Source: Acinetobacter sp. YWS30-1
GTDB taxonomy: Bacteria > Pseudomonadota > Gammaproteobacteria > Pseudomonadales > Moraxellaceae
DNA length: 64,000 nt
NCBI RefSeq assembly: GCF_033558715.1
Contig: NZ_CP114606.1
Coordinates: forward strand, 1,054,001-1,118,000
Direction: 5' to 3'
This document shows positions 36,764-46,451 of this stretch, piece after piece. The notes beneath the pieces are model-generated. The model was not told where the DNA came from. It made no database searches and saw nothing but the letters and a program-made list of their open reading frames with translations. Each line of letters opens with the position of its first letter. Positions within the stretch are counted from its first letter, which is position 1. A program made the position numbers and the translations under genes.

Positions 36764-37639
36764 TTGAGTCATACAATTGCATTTTTAGGACTCGGGGCAA
36801 TGGGCTGGCATATGGCCTCCCATCTGCCAAAACTCGGACATCAGGTTTGGGTCTGGAACCGGACTGAACAGAAAGCTGTAGCGCATGCTGAAACTTTTGT
36901 AACGCAGGCAGTTGGTATTGAGCAGGCGGTTCAGGCAGATTTTATCTTTTCCTGTTTGCCGACCAGTCAGGATGTAGAAGCATTAATTGCAGCTCATCCA
37001 CCCAAACAAGGGGCAATCTGGATTGACTGTACCAGTGGTGTACCGGAATCAGCACAGAAACTGGCGAAGCTCTTGGAGCAACAAAGCAGTTTTTATCTGG
37101 ATGCACCGGTTTCTGGCCAAACCATTGGAGCGGAACGCGGTACTTTAACTGTGATGGTCGGAGGCAATGAACAAGCCTTTGAACAAGCCAAACCGATTAT
37201 TGAAGCCTTTGCTGGTCTGATTGAATATGTGGGAGAAAGTGGTTCTGGTTTTGCGGTAAAAGCCGTGAATAATACCCTAATGGCGACTCACTTGTGGGCC
37301 CTGGCTGAAGGGCTGACTGTACTGAAAGGACAGGGAGTTGATTTAAGCAGTGCACTAAACTGTATTAATCATTCTAGCGGTAAAAGCAGCATGTCGGAAA
37401 ATATCATGGCGCAGCGTGTACTGAACCGTGAGTTTCACAAGACGTTTGCACTGGATTTGTTGCAGAAAGATATTGGCATTGCTTTGGAGCTGGCACAACA
37501 ACAGCAACTGGATTTATCAGTGATGTCTTTGGTTCAGCAGGAATTTCAGCAGATTTCCAAGCCACAGGCTAGCCAGCTGGATTTCTCCGCTGCGGTGCAA
37601 GGCTTGGAGCAACGTACTCAAATTGAATTAAGAGGATAA
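36764..37639 (+). CDS. 3-hydroxyisobutyrate-dehydrogenase-family oxidoreductase at the end of the rut operon
   Basis: A 291-residue NAD(P)-dependent beta-hydroxyacid dehydrogenase. It has the Rossmann motif GLGAMGWHM at the N-terminus, the substrate loop DAPVSGQTIGAERGTL, and the catalytic Lys in GFAVKAVNN. Relatives reduce tartronate or succinate semialdehyde or oxidise 3-hydroxyisobutyrate. Start is TTG 36764, six bases after GAGGAG. It begins 15 bases after rutG and precedes the operon terminator, so it is very likely part of the rut unit. Since no rutE is present, I infer that it reduces the toxic product malonic semialdehyde to 3-hydroxypropionate. Confidence 0.87.
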   Translation: MSHTIAFLGLGAMGWHMASHLPKLGHQVWVWNRTEQKAVAHAETFVTQAVGIEQAVQADFIFSCLPTSQDVEALIAAHPPKQGAIWIDCTSGVPESAQKLAKLLEQQSSFYLDAPVSGQTIGAERGTLTVMVGGNEQAFEQAKPIIEAFAGLIEYVGESGSGFAVKAVNNTLMATHLWALAEGLTVLKGQGVDLSSALNCINHSSGKSSMSENIMAQRVLNREFHKTFALDLLQKDIGIALELAQQQQLDLSVMSLVQQEFQQISKPQASQLDFSAAVQGLEQRTQIELRG

Positions 37640-37705
37640 TCTTTTCAAACAATATTAAAGACAGTGTTAAAGAAGTTATAGCTATAGATATATCAGTTTA
37701 AAATT

Positions 37706-37737
37706 TAAAAAGCCGGGAATTTTAATTCCCGGCTTTA
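37706..37737. terminator. Bidirectional terminator at the end of the rut operon
   Basis: An 11-base perfect stem (AAGCCGGGAAT with ATTCCCGGCTT) around a short loop, with A and T flanks on both sides. It also serves the convergent decarboxylase-family gene. Confidence 0.88.
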
Positions 37738-37772
37738 TTATTGATAAGCCAGTTAAATAGCCTAAGCAATTC

Positions 37773-38168
37773 TTAATTCTGCTGATTCGCTTGATATTCC
37801 TGAATTACTTCAAGCGCTGCACGGAAGGCTTCCTGAGTGGCAGGGGCACCGCAGTAAGGTAGACTATGTAACAGTACTTCCTGAATTTCTTCTACTGTTG
37901 CGCCATTATTCAAAGCGCCACGAACATGGCCTTTCAATTCAGTCGGGCTTTTTTGCGCTGTAAGAAAAGCGATAGTAATTAAAGAACGGTATTTACGTGG
38001 TAAAACCCCTTCACGTTGCCAGGTCGAACCCCAAGCATGTTCATTAATCCAGTCCTGTAAAGGTTGGGTAAAAGGAACTGTATTGTCCTGAGCGCGCTTT
38101 ACAAAGCTTGCACCCATCACTTCAGTACGGACTTTCAAGCCATTTTCATAATCTTGTTGTGACATCAT
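37773..38168 (-). CDS. Carboxymuconolactone decarboxylase family protein
   Basis: This 131-residue protein resembles PcaC, which decarboxylates gamma-carboxymuconolactone in the beta-ketoadipate pathway. REGVLPRKYRSLITIAFL, ELKGHVRGALNNG and VLLHSLPYCGAPA are typical of the PcaC branch rather than AhpD, as there is no CxxC. No other pca genes are nearby, so the substrate is uncertain. It is a single gene converging on the rut operon. Confidence 0.8.
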   Translation of the reverse strand: MMSQQDYENGLKVRTEVMGASFVKRAQDNTVPFTQPLQDWINEHAWGSTWQREGVLPRKYRSLITIAFLTAQKSPTELKGHVRGALNNGATVEEIQEVLLHSLPYCGAPATQEAFRAALEVIQEYQANQQN

Positions 38169-38236
38169 TGACCCTCAATTTTATTATGGGTCTAGCTTAA
38201 CGTTTTATATTCTAAATACCATCGTGCAATGGTCGT

Positions 38237-38260
38237 AAAAAAGTGGCTAAATAGCCACTT
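38237..38260 (-). terminator. Terminator of fadE
   Basis: AAGTGGCTA and TAGCCACTT form a tight hairpin, followed on the minus strand by six T. It lies some 75 bases beyond the fadE stop. Confidence 0.83.
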
Positions 38261-38267
38261 GAGATAT

Positions 38268-38300
38268 CCAAAGTGAAGTCAAGAAATAACTTCACTTTGG
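38268..38300. repeat. Perfect 12-base inverted repeat next to the fadE terminator
   Basis: CCAAAGTGAAGT (38268-38279) pairs with ACTTCACTTTGG (38289-38300) around nine bases. It lies between the fadE stop and its terminator, so the mRNA would end in two successive hairpins; the first has no T run. Confidence 0.7.
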
Positions 38301-38332
38301 AAAGCAAGATCCGATTGAGATAAGAGATCTAT

Positions 38333-40837
38333 CTAAGGGCTGGTTGAATGTGAAGGTGCACTTTGAACTGATGTATCAGTACCTGTCGCATCTGCTTTCG
38401 AAATATGAGGATTTTCAAGTTCAAATACTTCTTGTAAATGCAGATCGAAGACATCAGTCAACATGCTGTCATAGCGACGCGCATTATAGTGCAGTAACTT
38501 ATTGGCTTCTTCTTCATTAATAAAGCCTTGTTCATGCGCATCAGCCACATGATCAGCAAAACTGAGTCCTTTAAATTGACCTTTGTTTTCGGCTTTTTTA
38601 AAGCGATCCCAAAGCTGCTCAATCTCCAATAACATGGTGAAGGTTGATTCCATACGACCATTCACATCATCTTCCGCTGTGCTATAGAAAACATGCTTTT
38701 TCAGTACCTTCCGGAAAGCGTTATCTTCCATCATGACATTTGCGACTTCCTGTTTAAGTCGGTCAGATGGTTTCGCGACAGGGCGGCCAAATGGGAAACA
38801 GATGAGTTTGACCATGCCAGCAGCAACACCCACCGGGAAGTTTGCAAACAGGTCATAAAACGCTTCTTGAGCGGTATATAAAGATTTCTCAATTGCCAAT
38901 TGTGCATGCAGACGTTCAGCTTCAGTTTTTTTGCTATGTTCAAAGAATTTCAGGATTGCCGTGGCAATGAACAGATGGGCATGAATATCAGCCAGACGGC
39001 CAGAAAGCATTTCCTTGCGTTTAATATCACCTGCCAATAGACCTAAACACATATCTGCAGTCAGGGCAAAGTTGGCACTGAGCCGGTTAATGATCTTGTA
39101 ATAAGGACGGGTAAAATCAACCGCACTTTGTGGCGCAGCACTTGAACCACCGCTAAAAGCATAGGCAAAAGAGCGGGCAGTCCGGTTAAAGGTATAACCC
39201 AGATGTTTAAACAACATAGTATCGAATGGATTCAGAGCGGCTTTCGGGTCTTCAGCTTGCAGAAGCTGTAATTCTTCATACAGATAAGGATGGCAACGCA
39301 TCGAACCTTGGCCAAAGATCATTAATGAACGGCTCAGAATATTGGCGCCTTCGACTGTAATCGATACTGGAATAGCCTGATAGTTAAGAGCCAGGAAGTT
39401 ACGAGGCCCCATTTGAATAGCACGACCGCCCACGACATCCATACCGTGATTGACAATTTTACGCATGGTCTCAGTGGCGTAGTATTTGGCAATTGCCGTC
39501 ATGACTGCTGGTTTACCACCTTGGTTCAGACCACAAGTCACTAAATAACGGAAAGCTTCCAGCATATAAGCATCACTGGCAATTTCGCTATTGGCTTCCT
39601 GTACGCCTTCAAATTTACCCACCGAAATCTTGAATTGCTGACGGATTCGCGAGAATGCGCTGACATTCAGATAAGTCATTTCGGCACTGGAGGTAGACAA
39701 AGCCGGTAAGGAAATACCACGGCCAACCGCTAGACATTCCATCAGCATACGCCAGCCCTTACCGGCATTTTTCACGCCACCAATGATCCAGTCTAAAGGA
39801 ATAAATACATCCTTACCTTCAACAGTACCATTCATAAAAGGGGAGCCAGGATTATGACGTGGACCGACTTTTACCCCTTCATGATTGGCCGGTAGCAAGG
39901 CACATGTAATCCCATAATCCGTTTTATCACCGAGTAGATGATCAGGGTCATACATTTTAAAAGCCAGACCGACGACAGTAGCAATCGGTGCTAAGGTAAT
40001 CCAGCGTTTGGAAAAATTCATTCTCAAACCGAGAACTTCCTGACCTTCAAACTGCCCATAACAGATCACACCGGTATCTGGAATTGCACCGGCATCTGAA
40101 CCGGCTTCAGGACTGGTCAGACCAAAACATGGGATTTCTTCACCTTTGGCCAGACCGGGTAAATAACGATTTTTTTGCTCATCGGTACCATAATGTAGTA
40201 ACAACTCACCCGGCCCAAGTGAGTTAGGCACCATACAGCTCACAGCAGCAGTGAGAGAGCGTGAAGAAATTTTGCTCATCACCCGGCTTTGAGCAAATGA
40301 ACTAAAGGCACGACCGCCGTATTCTTTGGGAATAATTAGTCCCAAGAAACCATTATCTTTAATGTATTGCCAGATATGTTCAGGCAGCATTTTCTTCTCA
40401 TGGATTTCCCATTCATCCAGCATGCTACACAGTGTTTCGACTTCGTTATCCAAGAATGCCTGTTCCTCAACAGAGAGTTTTGGATAAGGATAGCTATTAA
40501 AGGTTTCCCAGTTCGGCGCACCCATAAAGAGTTCTTTTTCCCACCAGCTGGTGCCGGAATCAAGAGCCTCACGTTCTGTCGGGCTAATGCTCGGCATGGC
40601 ATCCGCTAAAGCCTTATAGGCTGGCCTGGAAATGAAAGACATACGCAAAGGTTCGATCATGACGACCAGACTGATCAGGATCAGGGGAATACCCAGAATC
40701 AGTGACCAAGGACTGATAAAAGCACAAACCACTGACATGACAATAAGGGTAATTGCACCAATGGTACGGGAGAGTTGAAAAAAGAAAATCGCCCATAAAC
40801 TGGCAATGAGAAGAAGTACGGCGAAAATAAATAGCAT
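38333..40837 (-). CDS. fadE: Acyl-CoA dehydrogenase, FadE type
   Basis: FadE carries out the first, FAD-dependent step of fatty-acid beta-oxidation. The 834-residue protein has two N-terminal membrane helices (about 1-60), an acyl-CoA dehydrogenase core (about 110-500) and the long C-terminal domain particular to FadE. GLIIPKEYGG, GLTSPEAGSDAG and the flavin-side segment MGPRNFLALNYQ are standard. The C-terminal tail is Ser/Thr-rich. GGAGA nine bases before the ATG fixes the start. A short unrecognised frame ends two bases upstream. Confidence 0.95.
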   Translation of the reverse strand: MLFIFAVLLLIASLWAIFFFQLSRTIGAITLIVMSVVCAFISPWSLILGIPLILISLVVMIEPLRMSFISRPAYKALADAMPSISPTEREALDSGTSWWEKELFMGAPNWETFNSYPYPKLSVEEQAFLDNEVETLCSMLDEWEIHEKKMLPEHIWQYIKDNGFLGLIIPKEYGGRAFSSFAQSRVMSKISSRSLTAAVSCMVPNSLGPGELLLHYGTDEQKNRYLPGLAKGEEIPCFGLTSPEAGSDAGAIPDTGVICYGQFEGQEVLGLRMNFSKRWITLAPIATVVGLAFKMYDPDHLLGDKTDYGITCALLPANHEGVKVGPRHNPGSPFMNGTVEGKDVFIPLDWIIGGVKNAGKGWRMLMECLAVGRGISLPALSTSSAEMTYLNVSAFSRIRQQFKISVGKFEGVQEANSEIASDAYMLEAFRYLVTCGLNQGGKPAVMTAIAKYYATETMRKIVNHGMDVVGGRAIQMGPRNFLALNYQAIPVSITVEGANILSRSLMIFGQGSMRCHPYLYEELQLLQAEDPKAALNPFDTMLFKHLGYTFNRTARSFAYAFSGGSSAAPQSAVDFTRPYYKIINRLSANFALTADMCLGLLAGDIKRKEMLSGRLADIHAHLFIATAILKFFEHSKKTEAERLHAQLAIEKSLYTAQEAFYDLFANFPVGVAAGMVKLICFPFGRPVAKPSDRLKQEVANVMMEDNAFRKVLKKHVFYSTAEDDVNGRMESTFTMLLEIEQLWDRFKKAENKGQFKGLSFADHVADAHEQGFINEEEANKLLHYNARRYDSMLTDVFDLHLQEVFELENPHISKADATGTDTSVQSAPSHSTSP

Positions 40838-40839
40838 TG

Positions 40840-41094
40840 TTATATTTCTCCAGGGTCATACAATTGTGATGCTGCCGATCTCCCTAAGGTGTCTTCATAA
40901 GACTTGATCAATTTTTTTACATCGCTTAAGCAACTGGCAAATTCACAATTGTTGTTGTGAGAACGATCGTTATTAAATATTTCAACGATATATTGAAGTG
41001 TTTTATCTGTTTTTTGAGATTGTTTGAAAAATGCGCAGTCTTCAAGTGAGAACACGCAAAGAAATGTGAAGATAAGTAATAACTTAATCTCCAA
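40840..41094 (-). CDS. Doubtful small exported protein upstream of fadE
   Basis: An 84-codon frame beginning at TTG 41094 with a hydrophobic N-terminus (LLLIFTFLCVFSL) that could be a signal peptide, followed by a polar region with Cys in DCAFF and CEFASC. There is no ribosome site at the TTG and no internal ATG, so expression is uncertain. It ends two bases before the fadE start. I do not recognise it. Confidence 0.35.
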   Translation of the reverse strand: MEIKLLLIFTFLCVFSLEDCAFFKQSQKTDKTLQYIVEIFNNDRSHNNNCEFASCLSDVKKLIKSYEDTLGRSAASQLYDPGEI

Positions 41095-41148
41095 GAGAGG
41101 GTAGGTAAAATAATTAAAAAGTGAACAAATATAAATTTAGTTAGGCAT

Positions 41149-41177
41149 AAAAAAGCCCTCTACTTAAGAGGGCTTTG
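41149..41177 (-). terminator. Terminator of lipA
   Basis: AAAAGCCCTC and GAGGGCTTT pair around TACTTAA, 13 bases beyond the lipA stop, with the A run giving T on the minus strand. Confidence 0.87.
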
Positions 41178-41189
41178 ATCTAAGTCATT

Positions 41190-42203
41190 TTAAGCTTCAA
41201 TTGCCTGTACAGCAATTTTTTTTGCTGGATCAACTTTACGGCGTACTTCCGGAACCGGTTCGCCATAGTATTGACGATCCGCAAAGTAACTTGAACGTAC
41301 CATCGGTGCTGACCAGATATTCTTAAAGCCAAGTTTACGACCATGTTCTGCATAACGTTCGAATTCTTCTGGCGTTACAAAACGGTCGATTGGTGCATGC
41401 TGTTTAGATGGCTGTAGATACTGACCAATCGTTACATAATCTACGTCATGTGCTTTCAGGTCGTCTAACAGAGCGAGAACTTCTTCTTCAGTTTCACCAA
41501 TACCGACCATCAAACCACATTTGGTTGGAATTTCTGGGCAATAATCTTTAAACATTTTCAACAGATTTAAAGAGTGCTGATAATCAGAACCTGGACGCAT
41601 GGCTTTATACAGACGTGGCACAGTTTCGATGTTGTGGTTAAACACGTCTGGCGGACATTCAGTCATGATGCGCAGGGCAATGTCCATACGACCACGAAAA
41701 TCCGGTACCAGAATTTCCAGCAAAGTCTTTGGACTCAAAGCACGGGCTTCTTTAATACAATCTACAAAATGCTGTGCACCGCCATCTAGCAGGTCGTCAC
41801 GGTCAACTGAAGTGATGACTGCATATTTCAGACCCAGGTTGGCAATCGTTTCTGCCATATGACGCGGTTCATCCGGATCAAGTGCATTTGGACGACCATG
41901 TGCCACATCACAGAACGGACAGCGACGCGTACAAATATCACCCATAATCATAAAGGTTGCTGTACCCCCACCAAAACATTCAGGCAGGTTCGGACAGGCA
42001 GCTTCTTCACATACGGTATGCAGTTTTTGCTGACGAAGTGTAGTTTTAATACGCTGAACTTCCTCGGGAGCGGCCATTTTCACGCGGATCCAGTCCGGTT
42101 TACGTGGCGTTTCAACCGTAGGAACAACTTTTACAGGAATACGGGCGACCTTTTCTGCGCCGCGAAGTTTGATACCCTGTTCAGGTTTACGGTTTTCAGA
42201 CAT
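41190..42203 (-). CDS. lipA: Lipoyl synthase
   Basis: LipA is a radical-SAM enzyme that inserts two sulphur atoms into octanoyl groups on lipoyl domains. It has about 337 residues from ATG 42203; a GTG five codons upstream is the alternative. The auxiliary cluster Cys residues lie in [12 protein letters not shown], and the radical-SAM CxxxCxxC motif is CTRRCPFC. The family's C-terminal RSSY segment is present. lipB is not adjacent. A terminator follows. Confidence 0.97.
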   Translation of the reverse strand: MSENRKPEQGIKLRGAEKVARIPVKVVPTVETPRKPDWIRVKMAAPEEVQRIKTTLRQQKLHTVCEEAACPNLPECFGGGTATFMIMGDICTRRCPFCDVAHGRPNALDPDEPRHMAETIANLGLKYAVITSVDRDDLLDGGAQHFVDCIKEARALSPKTLLEILVPDFRGRMDIALRIMTECPPDVFNHNIETVPRLYKAMRPGSDYQHSLNLLKMFKDYCPEIPTKCGLMVGIGETEEEVLALLDDLKAHDVDYVTIGQYLQPSKQHAPIDRFVTPEEFERYAEHGRKLGFKNIWSAPMVRSSYFADRQYYGEPVPEVRRKVDPAKKIAVQAIEA

Positions 42204-42420
42204 ATATAACTTTTCCACTGTTTTGAAGGAGGGAGATAAATCAAAGTTAACACTTTTTTAATTATAACGAAACTCGGGTGAAATAGGGCGAAAAGGATTA
42301 TTCATTTAAAAAATGTTCTTATCACACAATATATGTAAGTTAAATACACCAAATTGGCAGCAATTACGTCATAATATAGCGTAGATTAAAGCAAAATTTT
42401 TTAATTTTAAGGAGCGTTGA

Positions 42421-43836
42421 ATGCCACGTAAAAAAGAGGTCGTTAGTGGGACTTTCGTTAAGTACGATGCGGTAGTTCTAGGTTCAGGCCCTGCGGGCGA
42501 AGGCGCGGCAATGAAACTTGCCAAATCTGGTAAGCGTGTTGCAATTGTGGATATGCGTGAACAGCTGGGTGGTAACTGTACTCACGTAGGTACGATTCCA
42601 AGTAAGGCATTGCGTCAAACGGTATCCAGCATTATCCGTTATCAACGTGATCCAATGTTTCAAAAAGTAGGTGAATGGAAACAATTCACCATGAAACAGG
42701 TACTGCGCAATGCACATAAAGTGATTCAGCAGCAGGTGGATACTCACTCACGTTTTTATGACCGTAACAAGATTGATATCTATCATGGTCGTGCTTACAT
42801 TCAAGACGCAAATACGATCTTTGTATTTACACCAGATGGCATAAAAGAAACTATTATGTTCCAGCAACTGGTAATTGCGACCGGTTCACGTCCATACCGT
42901 CCAGAGATTCTTGATTTCAATCATCCACGTGTATTTGATTCAGACAAAATTCTGGATCTGGATTTCTCAATCCAAAAAATCATTATTTATGGTGCAGGTG
43001 TGATTGGCTGTGAATATGCATCAATCTTTATTGGTCTGGGACATAAGGTTGACTTGATCAACACCCAACCAAAACTGCTCAGCTATTTAGATGATGAAAT
43101 CTCTGATGCGCTGTCTTATCACTTACGTGAACAGGGTGTATTGATCCGTCATAATGAACAGATCGATTTCCTTGAAACTTCTGATGATTATGTGGTTCTG
43201 CATACACAAAGCGGTAAGAAAATTAAAGCTGATGCCATTCTGTGGTGTAATGGCCGTTCAGGAAATACTGATGGTTTAGGCCTTGAAAATATTGGTTTGA
43301 AACCAAACAGTCGTGGTCAATTAACTGTGAATGAGCAGTATCAGACTGAAGTCGAAAATATCTATGCTGCGGGTGACGTGATTGGCTGGCCATCATTGGC
43401 TTCTGCTGCTTATGACCAAGGTCGTTGTGCAGGTGCCAATATGAGTGGTGAACAAGACGTTGCACCTGTGACTGATATTCCGACTGGTATTTATACCATT
43501 CCGGAAATTTCTTCAATCGGTAAAACTGAGCAACAGCTGACTGAAGAAAAAATTCCGTATGAAGTGGGTCAGGCTTCTTTCCGTCATCTGGCGCGTGCAC
43601 AGATTACTGGTGATACGGTTGGTGAATTAAAAATCCTGTTCCACCGCGATACGCTGGAAGTTCTAGGTGTGCATTGCTTCGGTAATAACGCTTCGGAGAT
43701 TATCCATATTGGTCAGGCTGTGATGAACAGTCCTAACAATACGATCAAGTATTTTGTAGAAACTACATTCAACTATCCAACGATGGCAGAAGCTTACCGT
43801 GTGGCAACCTTGAATGGTATGAACCGTTTATTCTAA
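42421..43836 (+). CDS. sthA: Soluble pyridine nucleotide transhydrogenase
   Basis: SthA transfers hydride between NADPH and NAD+ to balance the two pools. The 471-residue flavoprotein has the N-terminal FAD motif [10 protein letters not shown] and a second nucleotide motif [11 protein letters not shown] near residue 190. Where disulphide reductases have CxxxxC, it reads [16 protein letters not shown]: only the first Cys remains, as is diagnostic for SthA. Its divergent neighbour is lipA. It is monocistronic with a terminator. Confidence 0.96.
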   Translation: MPRKKEVVSGTFVKYDAVVLGSGPAGEGAAMKLAKSGKRVAIVDMREQLGGNCTHVGTIPSKALRQTVSSIIRYQRDPMFQKVGEWKQFTMKQVLRNAHKVIQQQVDTHSRFYDRNKIDIYHGRAYIQDANTIFVFTPDGIKETIMFQQLVIATGSRPYRPEILDFNHPRVFDSDKILDLDFSIQKIIIYGAGVIGCEYASIFIGLGHKVDLINTQPKLLSYLDDEISDALSYHLREQGVLIRHNEQIDFLETSDDYVVLHTQSGKKIKADAILWCNGRSGNTDGLGLENIGLKPNSRGQLTVNEQYQTEVENIYAAGDVIGWPSLASAAYDQGRCAGANMSGEQDVAPVTDIPTGIYTIPEISSIGKTEQQLTEEKIPYEVGQASFRHLARAQITGDTVGELKILFHRDTLEVLGVHCFGNNASEIIHIGQAVMNSPNNTIKYFVETTFNYPTMAEAYRVATLNGMNRLF

Positions 43837-43858
43837 TTTGATTTATTCAGGTTAGATC

Positions 43859-43890
43859 AAAAACCCGCAGATTTGGCTTGCGGGTTTTTT
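43859..43890 (+). terminator. Terminator of sthA
   Basis: AAACCCGCA and TGCGGGTTT pair around a nine-base loop, followed by T. Confidence 0.88.
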
Positions 43891-43935
43891 ATTTTCCAGA
43901 TTGAAAAAATTCAATCTAGTCAGTAATGCTGGAAA

Positions 43936-44265
43936 TTAGGCTGCTATTTTGCGGCATTCTTCAGCACAGCGACGGCAAGCTTCGGCACATTGCTGGCAAT
44001 GATCATCCTCATGATGGCCACATTCTTCTACACAATAATCGCAAGCTTTTGCGCATAGCTCGCAAATCTCTTTCATAAATGGAGATTGCTTTTGTTGCAT
44101 GCGGGCGCAGAGCTGACACAGATCAGCACAGTCCAGACAGCGCTGGATACATTCCCGCATCATTTCTAAATGTTCTTCTTTCAGGCAGGCACTGGCACAG
44201 TTGGTACAGGCCAGCGAGCAGGTCATACATGCGCGGATACAATCTGAAAATTGAATCTCGTTCAT
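43936..44265 (-). CDS. Cys-rich four-helix-bundle copper-binding protein (Csp-like)
   Basis: A 109-residue cytoplasmic protein with 21 cysteines, mostly spaced as CxxC or CxxxC along four helices, and a His-rich loop (GHHEDDHC). This matches the DUF326/Csp family, known in methanotrophs and Bacillus to store many Cu(I) ions inside a four-helix bundle. There is no signal peptide, so it resembles the cytosolic Csp3 type. It lies alone next to an IS1595-type element; no copper pump or regulator gene is adjacent. Confidence 0.87.
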   Translation of the reverse strand: MNEIQFSDCIRACMTCSLACTNCASACLKEEHLEMMRECIQRCLDCADLCQLCARMQQKQSPFMKEICELCAKACDYCVEECGHHEDDHCQQCAEACRRCAEECRKIAA

Positions 44266-44558
44266 TTTCTTCTCCTTTTTTGCAGCTTATAGCAATGGCT
44301 TGATTTTTAATACGCTAAACAGAAAAGGAAAAATACACTAGGCAGTTTGAGTGAGAAAAAGTAATCCAATCACCGATTTTGTTAAAAGCTGTATTTCTAA
44401 AAAAGTTAATTTAAAGCCTCTAGCCTGATATTCCCAAAATAGGACGACTAAAGATTTAAAAATAAAACCATTGAGGCGGTCATTCCTCAATGGCGGAAAA
44501 TCTACATGATGAGTCGTTATTGTCGAAGGCTTAAATGACCTTTCTTGTTATTATATTT
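44266..44558. other. Intergenic DNA before the IS1595-type element
   Basis: No convincing gene. It contains the promoter region of the Cys-rich protein on the left; the insertion element starts at its right edge. Confidence 0.5.
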
Positions 44559-45290
44559 GGCTCTAGACTAGCAAAATGATTATGTTAGTCTAGAATCATG
44601 ATAGAAAACAGTAAATTAAGTCACTACAAGATTAAAAAAATTATTCAATGCTTTTGTGTTGATATTCCTGCTTCCAAAACAGCCTTATTACTCAATTTAA
44701 ATCGTAATACGATTAACTATTGGTACATGCTTTTTAGAGAAACTATCTATGATCATCAAACAGATTTAAGAGCTAAGTTTGTTGGTTCAATAGAAGTAGA
44801 TGAAAGCTATTTTGGAGCGAAAAGGCAACGTGGGTTTCATGGAAAGTTAAAGCGTGGTCGTGGGACTCTAAAACAGCCAGTATTTGGAATATTCGAACGT
44901 AATGGGCGCGTCTATACTGAAATCGTACCTGACTGTAAAATGAAGACTTTACAAGAGGTTATCATTGGTAAAGTTTCACTTGAGAGTGTGATTTATAGTG
45001 ATGGATGGCGTGGCTATAATGGTCTTGTTGATGTGGGTTATTCAAAGCATTTTAGGGTAAATCACGGAGCAAATGAGTTTGCTAGAGGAGAATGTCATAT
45101 AAATGGAATAGAATCATTTTGGAGCTTTTGTAAAAGAAGGCTAGCAAAGTTTAACGGCATATCAAAAGAGTACTTTGATTATCATCTTAAAGAAACTGAA
45201 TGGCGTTGGATGAGGGAACCTAATGAGTTAGCAACTGAGCTGTGGAACCTCATTAGGTAAAATTAAGTGTAAATCTGCTAGTCTAGAGCC
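44559..45290 (+). mobile_element. IS1595-family insertion sequence (IS1016-like), complete
   Basis: About 732 bp with terminal inverted repeats starting GGCTCTAGACTAGC at 44559 and, in reverse, at 45290. TATATTT flanks both sides (44552-44558, 45291-45297); the family's 8-bp duplication is thus near-perfect here but not exact in my reading. A second dyad, CTAGACTA (44562-44569) with TAGTCTAG (44586-44593), could fold at the left end just before the transposase start. Confidence 0.88.
44598..45260 (+). CDS. IS1595-family transposase
   Basis: A 220-residue DDE-type transposase. The first 45 residues form a short helix-turn-helix (LNLNRNTINYWY). The catalytic domain shows EVDESYFG, YSDGWRGY and the third acid in NGIESFWSF. 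The KRGRGTLKQPVFGI stretch is typical of the IS1016/ISPna2 side of the family. The frame is intact and the element has both ends, so it may be mobile. Confidence 0.93.
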   Translation: MIENSKLSHYKIKKIIQCFCVDIPASKTALLLNLNRNTINYWYMLFRETIYDHQTDLRAKFVGSIEVDESYFGAKRQRGFHGKLKRGRGTLKQPVFGIFERNGRVYTEIVPDCKMKTLQEVIIGKVSLESVIYSDGWRGYNGLVDVGYSKHFRVNHGANEFARGECHINGIESFWSFCKRRLAKFNGISKEYFDYHLKETEWRWMREPNELATELWNLIR

Positions 45291-45306
45291 TATATTTTTA
45301 TGGTGA

Positions 45307-46266
45307 TTAAAATGGACGACTACCTGCCAGGCTGATACGTTTTAATAAACGGCGCTGATCAGCAGGGAAAGGACGGCGTGAATGTAGAGTAACCTGATTG
45401 TCCCAGAACACGATATCGCCTGCTTCCCAATTGTGCTCATAAGCGAATTCAGGTTTTAAGACATGCTCACGTAATTTTGCAATCAGTTCACTACCTGCCT
45501 GATCGTCATAATTCACTAATTCAACTTCAGTATGGGTATTTAACCAAAGTGCTTTACGGCCAGATTCAGGATGGGTGCGTACCAGTGGGTGCGGATAGGC
45601 ATGACCTAAAATTGGCTGATCTTTAAAGCGATATTTTGGCATATTTCCCGCATACGCATTACCACCTTTATTGCTCTGGAAGCGTACAAATGGATTATAG
45701 GTAATGAGCTGTAACTGATCGATTTTTGCTTTGGTTTTTTCATCTAAGGCTTCATAAGCCTTGATGGTATTGATCCAGGACGTCTGGCCACCGTCTTTTG
45801 GCAGTTCAATGGCATAGAGTAAAGAGCCAAAAGAAGGTAACGGTGTCCACTGGTGATCGGCATGCGGTGCAAGTTCACCATGACCGGTGTAATCCCCTTG
45901 ACCGACTGCATTGGAAACTGGTACGACATCAGGTGGAGTGCCCGTATCTGTTTTAGAAGCCAGCACTGGCGTGTCGGCATCTGGACGGAAAATCGAACCG
46001 AAATAGGTGGCAAATGCCAGATACTGTAGATCATCCAGACTTTGATTCTTAAAGATCAGGATCAAATGTTCAGCCAGAGCCTGCTTCAGACGCAGGATGG
46101 TTTCGCCAGATTGGGCTTTACGGGCATCGAGGCCATAAACCACTGCGCCTAGGGCTTGATCTGCCTGCGGGACAATTTTGATTTCATCAGTATTCTGGAA
46201 CTGATCTTGCTGATGCCAGCGTGGTGCATCGTGAATGGCTTGTGAAAGTTGGGTCAAGCTTGTCAT
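45307..46266 (-). CDS. TauD/TfdA-family 2-oxoglutarate dioxygenase
   Basis: A 319-residue Fe(II)/2-oxoglutarate-dependent dioxygenase. The iron facial triad is visible: HxD in PHADHQW and the distal His in VTLHSRRPF, with the 2-oxoglutarate Arg shortly after it in DQRRLLKR. Relatives oxidise taurine, 2,4-D, alkyl sulphates or other small acids. The C-terminus matches the family end. An MFS transporter lies upstream on the same strand after a 312-base gap that holds a 44-codon ORF, so the dioxygenase may act on what that carrier brings in. The substrate cannot be named. Confidence 0.87.
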   Translation of the reverse strand: MTSLTQLSQAIHDAPRWHQQDQFQNTDEIKIVPQADQALGAVVYGLDARKAQSGETILRLKQALAEHLILIFKNQSLDDLQYLAFATYFGSIFRPDADTPVLASKTDTGTPPDVVPVSNAVGQGDYTGHGELAPHADHQWTPLPSFGSLLYAIELPKDGGQTSWINTIKAYEALDEKTKAKIDQLQLITYNPFVRFQSNKGGNAYAGNMPKYRFKDQPILGHAYPHPLVRTHPESGRKALWLNTHTEVELVNYDDQAGSELIAKLREHVLKPEFAYEHNWEAGDIVFWDNQVTLHSRRPFPADQRRLLKRISLAGSRPF

Positions 46267-46451
46267 TGGAAAGTCTCTGAATTTTCTTGTTGCAGAAAAT
46301 CTAAAAAAAACCAGAGCAAAAATAAAATCAAAAGAATTGCTAAACTTATGAAAAACTTAATAAAAATATCTAAATGATTGATTTGATATCTTTTAATTAA
46401 AATGGCAAAACAAAGTCCTAAAGCTGCTGAAAAATGTCAAATATTTGACAA

